From contig NZ_JAFAND010000090.1 of the NCBI RefSeq assembly GCF_019232825.1, positions 1 to 64,000 of the forward strand: a stretch of DNA of 64,000 nucleotides, read 5' to 3'. Below, piece after piece: positions 48,958 through 58,008 of this stretch (positions within the stretch are counted from its first letter, which is position 1; every line of letters begins with the position of its first letter). The notes under the pieces are model-generated. The model ran no database searches. It worked only from the letters and a program-made list of their open reading frames with translations, and was not told the origin of the DNA. Position numbers and translations under genes: made by a program. The stretch is from Paludibacterium sp. (GTDB taxonomy: Bacteria > Pseudomonadota > Gammaproteobacteria > Burkholderiales > Chromobacteriaceae).

Positions 48958-49806
48958 TTGGCAGGCAAAAACACGCAGGTGGAAGTTCCACCGGTAGTCA
49001 TGACTCTGGCCGGCTCCGATCCAAGCAGCGGCGCCGGCATCCAGGCGGACATTTTGACGCTCGCAAGCCTGGGATGCCACCCCCTGTCCGTCATCACGGC
49101 GCTCACCATCCAGGATAGCGCCAGCGTGCACGATCTGATGGTGCTCGACGCCGACTGGGTCAACGATCAGGCACGTCTGCTTCTGGAAGACATGCCGATC
49201 GCCGCCTTCAAGGTCGGCCTGATCGGCAGCGTCGAAAACGTGGCGGTTATCGCTCAACTCGCCGCCGATTATCCCGACATTCCCCTGATTCTCGATCCCG
49301 TGTTGGCCAGTGGGGGCGGCGACAGTTTTGCCGACGACGATCTCATCGACGCCATGCGCGACATCCTGTTGCCGCAGGTAACCATCCTGACGCCCAACAG
49401 CATCGAGGCGCGCCGGCTTGCCAGCAACGACCCCGATGAAGAGGACGATCTGACGCTTGACGAATGCGCGTCGCGCCTGCTGACGCTCGGCACGGAATAT
49501 GTCTTGATTACCGGCACGCATGAGAATACCGCTGACGTCATCAACACCCTGTACACCAGTGACGGTACGGCGCGCGCTCAGCATTGGGAGCGACTGCCCG
49601 CAAGCTACCACGGCTCGGGCTGCACACTCGCTTCGGCGCTTGCCGGCATGCTGGCCTGCGGCGCCCCCGTGCTGGAAGCCGTCAACGACGCTCAGGAATA
49701 TACCTATCAGACATTATTGAACGCCTATCGCCCGGGCATGGGACAACATATTCCCGACCGCATGTTCTGGGCGCGCGATATGGATGACGATGAACAAGCG
49801 CCATAA
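48958..49806 (+). CDS. thiD: Hydroxymethylpyrimidine/phosphomethylpyrimidine kinase
   Basis: A 282-residue ribokinase-fold enzyme that phosphorylates the pyrimidine precursor of thiamine twice. Motifs: TLAGSDPSSGAGIQADI at the N-terminus, VLASGGGDS in the middle and YHGSGCTLASALA with the catalytic cysteine/anion hole. It starts with TTG, supported by GGAGG seven bases upstream; the first possible ATG lies only 14 codons later, at the edge of the fold. It overlaps thiE by 23 bp. No TPP riboswitch is visible upstream. Confidence 0.94.
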   Translation: MAGKNTQVEVPPVVMTLAGSDPSSGAGIQADILTLASLGCHPLSVITALTIQDSASVHDLMVLDADWVNDQARLLLEDMPIAAFKVGLIGSVENVAVIAQLAADYPDIPLILDPVLASGGGDSFADDDLIDAMRDILLPQVTILTPNSIEARRLASNDPDEEDDLTLDECASRLLTLGTEYVLITGTHENTADVINTLYTSDGTARAQHWERLPASYHGSGCTLASALAGMLACGAPVLEAVNDAQEYTYQTLLNAYRPGMGQHIPDRMFWARDMDDDEQAP

Positions 49807-50416
49807 CGTCCGCGGCCTTTACGCCATCACACAAGATGTTGACGACGACAACCATCTTGCCGGACAGGCGCGCCTGGTATTGCAAGGCGGCGCCAGCGTG
49901 CTGCAATACCGCAGCAAATCGTCCGACGGCCGCTTGAAATACCGGCAGGGACGGCTTCTAAAAACCTTGTGTCGCGAATTTGGCGCGCTGTTCATCGTCA
50001 ATGACGATCTGGATCTAACGATCAAGCTCAAAGCCGACGGCGTTCATCTCGGCCATAACGACATGACCGTTCGCCAGGCCCGCGTGGCGCTCGGCGCAAA
50101 CTGCATCATTGGCGCTTCCTGCTACAACAGCCTGGTGATCGCGCATAAGGCCAAACAGGACGGCGCCGATTATTTGGCCTTTGGCACCGTGTTTCCTTCC
50201 CTCACCAAACCGGGAGCCGTCCACGCGCCGCTTGAGCTGTTTGCCCAAGCCCGCGTTCTTGAACGGCCCCTCGTCGCCATCGGCGGCATCCATGCCGGCA
50301 ACGCGCAAAGCGTCATTCAAGCAGGCGCGGATGCATTAGCAGTCATTAACGGCCTATTTGCGCAACCCGACCCCACCGAGGCCGCTTCTGCGATTGCTCG
50401 GCTATTCACCATCTGA
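49784..50416 (+). CDS. thiE: Thiamine-phosphate synthase
   Basis: A 210-residue TIM-barrel enzyme joining the pyrimidine and thiazole parts of thiamine. Motifs: GLYAITQD, LQYRSKSSD, FIVNDDLDLTIKLKADGVHLG, IIGASCYN, YLAFGTVFPSLTKP and LVAIGGIHAGN. Two ATGs six bases apart (49784, 49790) can serve as start; both lie inside thiD, so the genes are coupled. Its end overlaps waaA, which is convergent, by 15 bp. Confidence 0.95.
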   Translation: MTMNKRHNVRGLYAITQDVDDDNHLAGQARLVLQGGASVLQYRSKSSDGRLKYRQGRLLKTLCREFGALFIVNDDLDLTIKLKADGVHLGHNDMTVRQARVALGANCIIGASCYNSLVIAHKAKQDGADYLAFGTVFPSLTKPGAVHAPLELFAQARVLERPLVAIGGIHAGNAQSVIQAGADALAVINGLFAQPDPTEAASAIARLFTI

Positions 50417-51658
50417 CAAACGCGCATCGATCAAGGCGACAATGCGCTGGCTGGCGCCGCGATGCATCTGGCTGAAAGCCAGACCAGCAAGCCCCATGCG
50501 CTGACGGCTTTCCGTATCGGCAAGCAATTGTTTGATTACGACAACCAATTCCTTTGCATCCGCGACTTGGCGAGCCGCGCCGCAGTCGAACGCTTTTTGA
50601 CTGGCGTCGGAGAAGTTGAAACACGAAGGTCCTATCAGCACCGGCTTGCCAACGCTGGCCGGCTCGATCAAGTTCTGCCCGCCGAGCGGCAGGAGACTGC
50701 CGCCGATGAACACCAGATCGGCAGCATGATAATAGGCGAACATCTCTCCCATGCTGTCGCCAACCCACACCTGCGTATCCGGTGAGACCGGCTGTTCGTC
50801 GCCACGCATCTGCACCTTGAAACCCTGCGACTGCGCGAGCTCAGCCACTTCGGAGAAGCGTTCCGGATGGCGCGGCACCATCACAAGCAACGCCGACGAA
50901 GCGTTGGCCCGCCACGCGGCCAAAATCAGCGCTTCCTCTCCTTCACGGGTGCTAGCGCATACGACAACGGGGCGATCGCCCAAACGTTGCTTGAACATAA
51001 CGCCTAATTGAGCCTGCTCGGCCGGCGGCGTGATGTCGTACTTGGTATTGCCGCATACCTGCGGCTCGGCCGCGCCAAGCGCGGCAAGCCTTGCGGCATC
51101 TTCAGCCGTCTGCGCCGCAATGGCGGTCAACTGGCGCAAAGCCGGGCGGATCAAGCCGATGAATCGCCGGTAGCCACGATAGGATTTATCCGACAGCCTG
51201 GCGTTGGCCAGAAACAACGGCACGGCCAAGTGGTCCGCGGCCGCGATCAAATTGGGCCAAAGCTCAGTTTCCATCAACACGCCGAAGCGTGGACGGTACG
51301 CCCGCAAAAAGGCGCGCACCGCCTTTGGATAGTCATAAGGGAGATAGCGAATTTCAGCGATATCACCGTACAGGGCCTCGGCGCAGGCCCTGCCGGTCGG
51401 CGTCATCTGCGTGATCAACAGGGGGGCGTCTTGCCAGCGTGTGCGCAATGCGTGTATCAACGGCAGCGCCGCGCGCGTTTCACCGACGGATACCGCGTGG
51501 ATCCAGATGACGCCTTGGCGGCCACTCGGTGCCGCGCGGCCGAACCGTTCGTCCCAATGCGCTAAATAAGCCGGCGCTTTTTGGCCGCGACGGCGCAGAT
51601 AACGGCGGATAAACGGCGTCGCCAGCCACCACAACAACGAATAGAGCACGCGCCACAT
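50402..51658 (-). CDS. waaA: 3-deoxy-D-manno-octulosonic acid (Kdo) transferase
   Basis: A 418-residue GT-B glycosyltransferase adding Kdo to lipid A at the inner-membrane face. It starts with a membrane-associated segment WRVLYSLLWWLATPFIRR, followed by VIWIHAVSVGETRAALPL, GVLMETELWPNLIAAA, and in the second domain FIGGSLLPLGGQNLIEPASVGKPVL, the nucleotide-sugar site. Its ATG overlaps the waaC stop as TGATG. Confidence 0.95.
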   Translation of the reverse strand: MWRVLYSLLWWLATPFIRRYLRRRGQKAPAYLAHWDERFGRAAPSGRQGVIWIHAVSVGETRAALPLIHALRTRWQDAPLLITQMTPTGRACAEALYGDIAEIRYLPYDYPKAVRAFLRAYRPRFGVLMETELWPNLIAAADHLAVPLFLANARLSDKSYRGYRRFIGLIRPALRQLTAIAAQTAEDAARLAALGAAEPQVCGNTKYDITPPAEQAQLGVMFKQRLGDRPVVVCASTREGEEALILAAWRANASSALLVMVPRHPERFSEVAELAQSQGFKVQMRGDEQPVSPDTQVWVGDSMGEMFAYYHAADLVFIGGSLLPLGGQNLIEPASVGKPVLIGPSCFNFSDASQKAFDCGAARQVADAKELVVVIKQLLADTESRQRMGLAGLAFSQMHRGASQRIVALIDARLSDGE

Positions 51659-52617
51659 CAGCCAAAGCCTCCACGTCCGGTCAACGCGGCCAATACCGCG
51701 TCCACCGAAGGCATTTGTCCGATACCACCGATATTGACCGCACAGGACGTTTCGCAAACCCCAGTGAGCTGGGGATCGGTATCGGTATAGATGGCGACCT
51801 GCGGCACATCCAGCGCATTGGCCAGATGACTCAAGCCGGTATCCACGCCGACCACCGCTTTGGCATGACCCAACGCGCTCGCCGCTTCAATGAGCGTCAT
51901 GCGCGGCGCCACCATGGCGTGAGAAAGCGCACCGGCCAAGCGCATCGCGCGCTGGCGCTCTTTTTCGTTCCCCCAGGGAAAGACCGCCGTCAGTCCATGG
52001 TCCGCATAGAGCCTGCGTGCCAAGTCGATCCAATGAGACTCCGGCCACTCCTTGCTGGCGCGACTGGTTGCGTGAAGCAACATTACATAACCATCCGCCG
52101 GCAACCAATCGGCACGCTCTCCCGGGGTGATGCCGAACTTTGCCTCGCCATCGACGCTATAACCAAATGCTTGGGCAAATAGCTGACGATTGCGCGCAAC
52201 CGCCGATTGCCGGCGTTCGACGCGATAGGTCTTGCTATACAACAGGCTGGCCAACGGCTCGCGGCTGCTTCGCCAATCGAAGCCCGCAATCGGCCCGCCG
52301 GCCATGCGCGCAGGGATGGCGCTCTTAAGCAACCCCTGCGAATCAATCACGACATCCCAATGCTCGGCCCGCAGCTGTTGTTTCATCTGTCGGATCTCAT
52401 GCCAGGTGCCCGGCGACAGAATATGTTGACGCCAGCGCCGCCAAGCCAAGGGAATAACCGTATTCACGGCCGGATGCAGCGTGGCGATATCGGCAAAATT
52501 TTCTTCCGCGAGCCAGCTGAGGTTGAGATTGGGGTAGTGCTTGACCAATTCGGTAATGGCAGGCCAGGTGTGTATCAGGTCTCCCATCGACGAGGTCCGC
52601 ACAATCAAGACTTTCAT
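51658..52617 (-). CDS. waaC: Lipopolysaccharide heptosyltransferase I
   Basis: A 319-residue GT-9 enzyme adding the first heptose to Kdo2-lipid A. Motifs: VLIVRTSSMGDLIHTWPAI at the N-terminus, IDSQGLLKSA, LLHATSRASKEWPESHWIDLA, and VGVDTGLSHLANALDVPQVAIYTDTDP near the end. Three in-frame ATGs (52629, 52620, 52617) without strong ribosome-binding sites leave the start open; 52617 gives the family N-terminus. It is transcribed away from the DnaA-box region into waaA. Confidence 0.94.
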   Translation of the reverse strand: MKVLIVRTSSMGDLIHTWPAITELVKHYPNLNLSWLAEENFADIATLHPAVNTVIPLAWRRWRQHILSPGTWHEIRQMKQQLRAEHWDVVIDSQGLLKSAIPARMAGGPIAGFDWRSSREPLASLLYSKTYRVERRQSAVARNRQLFAQAFGYSVDGEAKFGITPGERADWLPADGYVMLLHATSRASKEWPESHWIDLARRLYADHGLTAVFPWGNEKERQRAMRLAGALSHAMVAPRMTLIEAASALGHAKAVVGVDTGLSHLANALDVPQVAIYTDTDPQLTGVCETSCAVNIGGIGQMPSVDAVLAALTGRGGFG

Positions 52618-52699
52618 CATGGGCGGCATTGTATACGAGCGGACAAGTGGTTAACCACGCCGTTTTCGTCTTATTGAACTGTGCGTAACTCACCGTAAC

Positions 52700-53080
52700 G
52701 GCGGCCGTGTCAATTTATCCACATGCTGTCCCTGCGATGCCAGGTTATCCACCCCCTCAGGTATGAACAAGACAACATCCTGATCTGACATGGAAATCCG
52801 ATGTTACCCACAGCTATGACTAGGCTTCATCTCAATCATCAATTTTAAAAAGGGCATAATAGTTAACAGTTCCTGGCAAAATGGCATGCGAAAAATCCAT
52901 GCACAATAGACAACAGGTCAACCGCAACGAGCCTGTGTATAAGCTACCGTTTTTCCACAGCACACTATTTATCCACAAGCCATCCGCTGTCAAAACATAC
53001 TGCTGAACACAGGAAATAGATTGTTGCAACTATATGAAATGTAAAAAAAATAGGCTGTTGTCCACAGCCTGTTGCATCCT
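52700..53080. other. Candidate replication origin: cluster of DnaA boxes in AT-rich intergenic DNA
   Basis: DnaA boxes matching TTATNCACA exactly: TTATCCACA at 52715 and 52969 and, on the minus strand, TTATACACA at 52942-52934. One-mismatch boxes: TTATCCACC at 52745, TTACCCACA at 52804, TTTTCCACA at 52951, TTGTCCACA at 53058. All but one point the same way. AT-rich tracts lie at about 52832-52870 and 53015-53055 and could be unwinding sites. The ~500-bp gap is flanked by waaC going left and a glycosyltransferase going right, so both sides are transcribed away from it. A further perfect box lies inside the next gene at 53418. No coding signal in the gap is convincing. Confidence 0.6.
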
Positions 53081-53121
53081 TCTACTAGTCTCATCAAATA
53101 TAAAAAGGGCTACAAGATACA

Positions 53122-53880
53122 ATGCGGCACTCTCTCAGCGTCGTTGTGATTACCCTCAATGCTGCAGCACATCTTGAGCAATGCTTGCAAAGCTGCAACT
53201 TCGCCGACGAGATCGTCGTGGTCGATTCCGGCAGCACGGATGGGACACAGCAAATTGCCGAACGCCATGGCGCCCGTTTTCTGCAACAACCGTGGCTTGG
53301 CTTCGGCCCTCAGAAACAGTTTGCTGTCGCGCAGGCTTCACACGATTGGGTTCTGTGTTTGGATGCGGATGAGTGGCTGTCGATAGAATTAATAAGTAAT
53401 ATCAATGATATATTGAGTTATCCACAGCACGAAAGCTATCATTTCCCCCGTTGCAACAAATTCATGGGGCGCTTTCTGCGCCATGGCGAGGGTTACCCGG
53501 ATCTCTGCTTACGCCTCTTCGACCGGCGCAAGGCCAACTGGTCGGACGACCTTGTCCATGAATACGTGCAGAGCCAAACCAAGCCAGGCCGGCTGCGTGG
53601 CGATTTGATGCATGAATCGGGCGAGGATATTGAACGGTATCTCGCCAAGCAAAATCGCTATACCAGCTTACAGGCCAGACAGCTCTACGAACGCCGTAAA
53701 CGGGTTTCCGTGGCCAAGATGCTGTTAAGCCCGTTGATTCGCTTCTTCAAGTTCTATGTTGTCCGTCAAGGATGGCGAGACGGTTTGCCCGGGCTTGTGC
53801 ATATCTCGATCGGTTGCATCAACTCATTTATCAAGTATGCAAAGCTGCGTGAGCTTTACCGCTTGGAGCAACAATCATGA
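53122..53880 (+). CDS. Glycosyltransferase family 2, WaaE/LgtF-like LPS core glucosyltransferase
   Basis: A 252-residue GT-A enzyme. The N-terminus SVVVITLNAAAHLEQCL is followed by DEIVVVDSGSTDGTQQIAE and the metal-binding DxD region WVLCLDADEWLS. The middle RWxxDLVHE-like segment reads NWSDDLVHEYV, typical of the WaaE/LgtF group that adds beta-1,4-glucose to heptose I. The downstream epimerase start overlaps its stop (ATGA). A perfect DnaA box lies in its coding sequence at 53418-53426. Confidence 0.87.
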   Translation: MRHSLSVVVITLNAAAHLEQCLQSCNFADEIVVVDSGSTDGTQQIAERHGARFLQQPWLGFGPQKQFAVAQASHDWVLCLDADEWLSIELISNINDILSYPQHESYHFPRCNKFMGRFLRHGEGYPDLCLRLFDRRKANWSDDLVHEYVQSQTKPGRLRGDLMHESGEDIERYLAKQNRYTSLQARQLYERRKRVSVAKMLLSPLIRFFKFYVVRQGWRDGLPGLVHISIGCINSFIKYAKLRELYRLEQQS

Positions 53881-54845
53881 GGGTGTTAGTTACCGGCGCT
53901 GCAGGATTTATCGGACGCGCCGTTTGCGAGGCGTTGCTCGATACCGGCCAATATTCGGTATGGGCTGTGGATAATTTGAGTGATTACTACGACGTTTCGC
54001 TGAAACAAGCCCGTTTATCCACTTTAGCGGGACGTGAGGGCTTCTTCTTTCAACAGATGGACATCGCGGATGCCGCAGCCCTGGAAAACCTGTTTAAAGC
54101 CGAGGAAATCGATTATGTGATCCACCTGGCGGCGCAAGCGGGGGTGCGTTATTCCCTGGCGCATCCACAGGCATTTGCGCAGACCAATTTGCTTGGCATG
54201 GCAAATCTGCTCGATTTGTGTCATCGCTACGCCGTCAAACATTTGCTGTTTGCCAGTTCGAGTAGCGTGTACGGCCAAAACGGCAAACTGCCGTTCGCCG
54301 AGGATGATCGTACCGATTACCCGGTCAGTTTTTATGCCGCCACCAAAAAGGCTGGCGAAATCATGGCGTACAGCTATGCGCACATGCATCGCCTGCCAAT
54401 TACCGCGATGCGGTTTTTTACGGTGTATGGTCCATGGGGACGCCCCGACACCGCTCCCTGGTTGTTTACAGAATCTATTATTAATGGAAATGAAGTTAAG
54501 ATATTTAATAATGGTGATCTGCAGCGCGATTTCATTTACATCGACGATCTTGTCGCCGGTATCCTCCAAGTGATGCGCCACGTTCCCGACACGGCCGTGC
54601 CTTTTGCGTTGTTCAATATCGGCAACAACAACCCGATCAAATTGATGGATTTTATTCAGTGCATCGAAAAGGCCTGCGGCCGCAAGGCGAACAAGGTTTA
54701 TCTACCGATGCAGGAAGGGGACGTGCCGGTGACTTATGCCGATACCAGTCGGCTAGGCGCCGTCACGGGGTTTTCGCCGACCACGTCGCTGGAAGAGGGG
54801 ATGCGTCGTTTCGTTTCTTGGTATCGTGAATTTCATCATCTATGA
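53877..54845 (+). CDS. NAD-dependent sugar epimerase, UDP-glucuronate 4-epimerase-like
   Basis: A 322-residue extended short-chain dehydrogenase. The Rossmann start is VLVTGAAGFIGRAVCEALL; the catalytic triad is Ser in LLFASSSSVYG and Y-A-A-T-K in FYAATKKAGE. The RFFTVYGPWGRPDTAPWLF and IFNNGDLQRDFIYIDD segments are typical of CapI/GalE-like UDP-glucuronate 4-epimerases. Translationally coupled to the upstream glucosyltransferase, so it probably supplies a nucleotide sugar for surface glycans. Exact substrate is inferred. Confidence 0.87.
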   Translation: MRVLVTGAAGFIGRAVCEALLDTGQYSVWAVDNLSDYYDVSLKQARLSTLAGREGFFFQQMDIADAAALENLFKAEEIDYVIHLAAQAGVRYSLAHPQAFAQTNLLGMANLLDLCHRYAVKHLLFASSSSVYGQNGKLPFAEDDRTDYPVSFYAATKKAGEIMAYSYAHMHRLPITAMRFFTVYGPWGRPDTAPWLFTESIINGNEVKIFNNGDLQRDFIYIDDLVAGILQVMRHVPDTAVPFALFNIGNNNPIKLMDFIQCIEKACGRKANKVYLPMQEGDVPVTYADTSRLGAVTGFSPTTSLEEGMRRFVSWYREFHHL

Positions 54846-54975
54846 ATTGATACCGATTGCCGGGACGCTAAGGCATCTACAGGCGTTCCAATGGTTTTTT
54901 TATACCCGTGCCTTGCCGGTAGGTAGATCGTTGAATAGCGCGCCTTGCTGAAGGTGGGATTTTACTGCTGATATA

Positions 54976-55130
54976 GACAAACCCATGCTCGCGAAGCGAG
55001 CGCTCCCTCTCAGGGAGAGGGCAGGGGGAGTGGGAATCGATGGGCAGGCTGCGAAATCAGTCAGTTGTCACTGAGGCCCGGCTTTGCCGGGGCCTCCGCA
55101 ACCGCTGCAAACCACTTAATCAACAGCCTG
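54976..55130. repeat. 155-bp dispersed intergenic repeat, copy B (inverted)
   Basis: Reverse complement of copy A at 46259-46413, same length and about 88-90% identical by eye. Its CAGGCTGTTGATT end abuts a terminator, as in copy A. The rest of the 329-bp gap (54846-55174) holds no gene that I can support. Confidence 0.8.
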
Positions 55131-55131
55131 A

Positions 55132-55157
55132 GGCAAGACAGCCGTCTTGCCCTTTTC
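55132..55157 (+). terminator. Terminator between the epimerase and petC genes
   Basis: 8-bp stem GGCAAGAC/GTCTTGCC with an AGCC loop followed by CTTTTCC. Read on the plus strand it ends the glycan gene pair; it may also serve petC. Confidence 0.75.
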
Positions 55158-55174
55158 CCATGAAGCGTCGCCGC

Positions 55175-55930
55175 TCAATGCACGTCGCGCCAATATTCCT
55201 TCTTCAGGAAGTAGGCCAACGGCAACAACAGCAAGGCCAGGAACATCAACACGCCATAGCCGATCTGCAGCCGATGCACCTGGGCCGGTTCCGACATGAA
55301 GACCAGGTAATTGGTCAGATCCGCCATGCGCTGATCAAATTCCAGCGTATTGGCGTGGCCATTTTCCAGTTTGGTCATCGTGCCGGCCTTCACCAGCACC
55401 AGCTTCTGCTCTTGCGCGCCATCGCCGTTCTTCACGGTTTGCAGTTGCTGCTCGCCCTGCCATTGCCACAATACGTGCGGCATGGCGACCTTATCGAACA
55501 CGATGTTGTTCCAGCCGGTCGGCCGGGTATCGTCGCGATAGAAGCCGCGCAGATAGGCATACAGCCAGTCGGCGCCACGCGCGCGCGCCTCGACCGACAA
55601 GTCCGGCGGATTGTTGCCGAGCCAAGTCTTGGCGTCCTGGGCGGTCATCGTCACGTGCATGGTGTCACCGACCTTGTCGCTGGCGAACATCAGATTCTTT
55701 TTAATCTGATCCTCCGTCAAACCGATATCGGTCAGCCGGTTATAGCGCATGGCGGTGGCCGAATGGCACGACAGGCAGTAGTTGACGAAAATCTGCGCGC
55801 CGCGCTGCAGCGATTCGGTGTCCTGAATATCGATCGGTGCCTTCGGCAGAACCGGGCCTTCCTCGGCGGCGGCCACAAGCGGCAGCACCAGCGCCAGCGC
55901 CGCGAGCAGATGACGAATTTGCTTTTTCAT
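55175..55930 (-). CDS. petC: Cytochrome c1 of the bc1 complex
   Basis: A 251-residue membrane-anchored c-type cytochrome. A signal peptide (MKKQIRHLLAALALVLPLVAAA) precedes the heme motif C-L-S-C-H (~residues 52-56), and a C-terminal anchor (IGYGVLMFLALLLLPLAYF) ends in KKEYWRDVH. The probable methionine ligand is in KVAMPHVL. It passes electrons from the Rieske protein to soluble cytochrome c. The ATG at 55930 has AAGGG at good distance; 17 bp separate it from petB. The frequently downstream sspA/sspB genes are not present. Confidence 0.95.
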   Translation of the reverse strand: MKKQIRHLLAALALVLPLVAAAEEGPVLPKAPIDIQDTESLQRGAQIFVNYCLSCHSATAMRYNRLTDIGLTEDQIKKNLMFASDKVGDTMHVTMTAQDAKTWLGNNPPDLSVEARARGADWLYAYLRGFYRDDTRPTGWNNIVFDKVAMPHVLWQWQGEQQLQTVKNGDGAQEQKLVLVKAGTMTKLENGHANTLEFDQRMADLTNYLVFMSEPAQVHRLQIGYGVLMFLALLLLPLAYFLKKEYWRDVH

Positions 55931-55947
55931 GATGGTCATCCCTTCGG

Positions 55948-57291
55948 TCAGATATTCTTGGCGAACAACACTGCGGCGGCGATCAGCACGGCCCACAGCA
56001 CGAAGAACAGCGCCTTGCCGCGCGCGGTCGACTCGGTCACGCGCGTCGGCACCGGGATCTTGCCCGCGTCGTTCTTGGTATAGAACGGCATGCCGATGAA
56101 GAAGGCGAAGTAGATCACCGACAACGTGCGCGCCACATAGGTGCGCACATCGGTCGGCGGCAGGGCGCCAAGGATACCCAGACCCACGAAGGCGATCACG
56201 AACAGCGTCAGCATGACCTTGAATTTCGAGCCGCGATAACGCACCGACTTGATCGGCGAGCGGTCGAGCCACGGCAGGAAGACGATCAGCACCACCGCCG
56301 CGCCCATGGCCAGCACGCCCCACACCTGGGTGCCCATGAACGACGGCACCGCACGCAAAATGGCGTAGAACGGCGTGAAGTACCAGACCGGCGCGATATG
56401 CGGAGGCGTCTTCAACGGGTCGGCCGGGAAGAAGTTGTTGGCTTCCAGGAAATAGCCGCCCATCTCCGGCATGAAGAATACGATCGAGGAGAACACGATC
56501 AGGAACACCGCCACCCCCAGCACGTCCTTCACCGTGTAATACGGATGGAACGGAATGCCGTCGAGCGGCAAGTGCGTCTCGGGGTCCTTGTACTGCTTGA
56601 TTTCGACACCATCCGGATTGTTCGAGCCGACCTCGTGCAACGCCATCAGGTGCGCCACCACCAGCGCCAACAGCACCAGCGGCACGGCAATCACGTGCAG
56701 CGCGAAGAAGCGGTTGAGCGTCGCGCCTGACACGACGAAGTCGCCGCGGATGAACACCGACAAATCGGGGCCGATCACCGGAATGGAGCTAAACAGGTTG
56801 ACGATCACCTGCGCGCCCCAGAACGACATCTGTCCCCACGGCAGCAGGTAGCCCAGGAAGGCTTCGGCCATCAGGCATAGGAAGATCAGCATGCCGAAGA
56901 TCCACACCAGCTCCCGCGGCTGCTTGTAAGAGCCGTAAATCAAACCGCGGAACATGTGCAAATAGACGACGATGAAGAACATCGACGCGCCGGTGGAGTG
57001 CATGTAGCGGATGATCCAGCCGCCGCTCACGTCGCGCATGATGTATTCGACCGAGGCGAACGCCACCGACATCTTGGTGCCGGGCACGAGCGTCGCGTCC
57101 GGCATGTAGTTCATGGTCAGGAAAATCCCGGTCAACAGCTGCATCACCAGCACCAACAGCGCCAGCGAACCGAAGAAGTACCAGAAATTGAAATTCTTGG
57201 GCGCGTAATATTCAATTACGTGCTCCTTGAGCATCGACGTCAGCGGGAAGCGCGCGTCGATCCAGTTCAGCAATTTTTGTCCCTTGCTCAT
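55948..57291 (-). CDS. petB: Cytochrome b of the bc1 complex
   Basis: A 447-residue protein with eight membrane helices holding both b hemes and the quinol sites. Heme-ligand histidines are in the helix starting GGWIIRYMHSTGASMFF and in LNRFFALHVIAVPLVLLALVVAHLMALHEVG. The Qo-site P-E-W loop corresponds to the region around AEAFLGYLLPWGQMSFWGAQV and HIAPVWYFTPFYAILRAVP. It is the full fused form, not split as in b6f. Middle gene of petABC. Confidence 0.97.
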   Translation of the reverse strand: MSKGQKLLNWIDARFPLTSMLKEHVIEYYAPKNFNFWYFFGSLALLVLVMQLLTGIFLTMNYMPDATLVPGTKMSVAFASVEYIMRDVSGGWIIRYMHSTGASMFFIVVYLHMFRGLIYGSYKQPRELVWIFGMLIFLCLMAEAFLGYLLPWGQMSFWGAQVIVNLFSSIPVIGPDLSVFIRGDFVVSGATLNRFFALHVIAVPLVLLALVVAHLMALHEVGSNNPDGVEIKQYKDPETHLPLDGIPFHPYYTVKDVLGVAVFLIVFSSIVFFMPEMGGYFLEANNFFPADPLKTPPHIAPVWYFTPFYAILRAVPSFMGTQVWGVLAMGAAVVLIVFLPWLDRSPIKSVRYRGSKFKVMLTLFVIAFVGLGILGALPPTDVRTYVARTLSVIYFAFFIGMPFYTKNDAGKIPVPTRVTESTARGKALFFVLWAVLIAAAVLFAKNI

Positions 57292-57306
57292 GGTTTCGCC
57301 CTCAGC

Positions 57307-57891
57307 TTATTTGTCGTCGCCGACCAGGATGCGCGAGTCGGACAGGTATTTGTGGGGGGGAACAAGCAGATTCTTCGGCGCCGGCATGCTCTTGTAGACC
57401 CGCGCGGCCAAATCGTACTTGGAGCCATGGCAGGGGCAGTAGAAGCCGCCGAGCCAATCCGGCCCGAGATCCGCTGGCGCGAGGTCCGGCCGGAACGTCG
57501 GCGAACAGCCCAGGTGGGTGCAAATGCCGACCGTCACGAGCAAGCCCGGCTTGATGGAGCGATGACGGTTCTTACAGTAGTCGGGCTGCTGATCCATGTC
57601 CGACGTCGGGTCGGCCATCTGATCGTCGAGCTTGGCCAGGTTGGCGATCTGGGTGGGCGTGCGCGACAACAGCCACACCGGCTTGCCCTGCCATTCGACG
57701 TTGATCATCTGCCCCGGCTCGATCTTGCTGATATCCACTTCCACCGGCGCGCCCGCTGCTTTGGCCCGCTCGGACGGCAGGAAGCTCAGTACAAACGGCG
57801 CGGCCACCCCGACCACCGCCACTCCCCCGACCGCGCTGGTTGCCACCGTCAGAAAACGGCGACGTCCTGCATCGACTTGTTGTTCACTCAT
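57307..57891 (-). CDS. petA: Rieske iron-sulfur subunit of the bc1 complex
   Basis: A 194-residue protein exported folded by Tat: the N-terminus has RRRFLTVATSAVGGVAVVGVAAPFV, which stays as the membrane anchor. The [2Fe-2S] ligands lie in CTHLGC and CPCHGS. The ATG at 57891 has GAGG nine bases upstream. First gene of petABC; it takes electrons from quinol at the periplasmic face and moves them to cytochrome c1. Confidence 0.96.
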   Translation of the reverse strand: MSEQQVDAGRRRFLTVATSAVGGVAVVGVAAPFVLSFLPSERAKAAGAPVEVDISKIEPGQMINVEWQGKPVWLLSRTPTQIANLAKLDDQMADPTSDMDQQPDYCKNRHRSIKPGLLVTVGICTHLGCSPTFRPDLAPADLGPDWLGGFYCPCHGSKYDLAARVYKSMPAPKNLLVPPHKYLSDSRILVGDDK

Positions 57892-58008
57892 TACAGTCAT
57901 CCTCAATCATGGAAACTCGAGCGTTTATCCCCGCGAATTTTACCTGATTATCCCTATTTACTTGAAGGGTTTATGCAAATAAATTGTTTTAACCCGATAT
58001 AAATAACG

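Noticed and set aside
52832-53029. 65-residue minus-strand frame in the DnaA-box region
   Set aside because: No ribosome-binding site and no family features, and it runs through the DnaA boxes; the gap is better read as non-coding.
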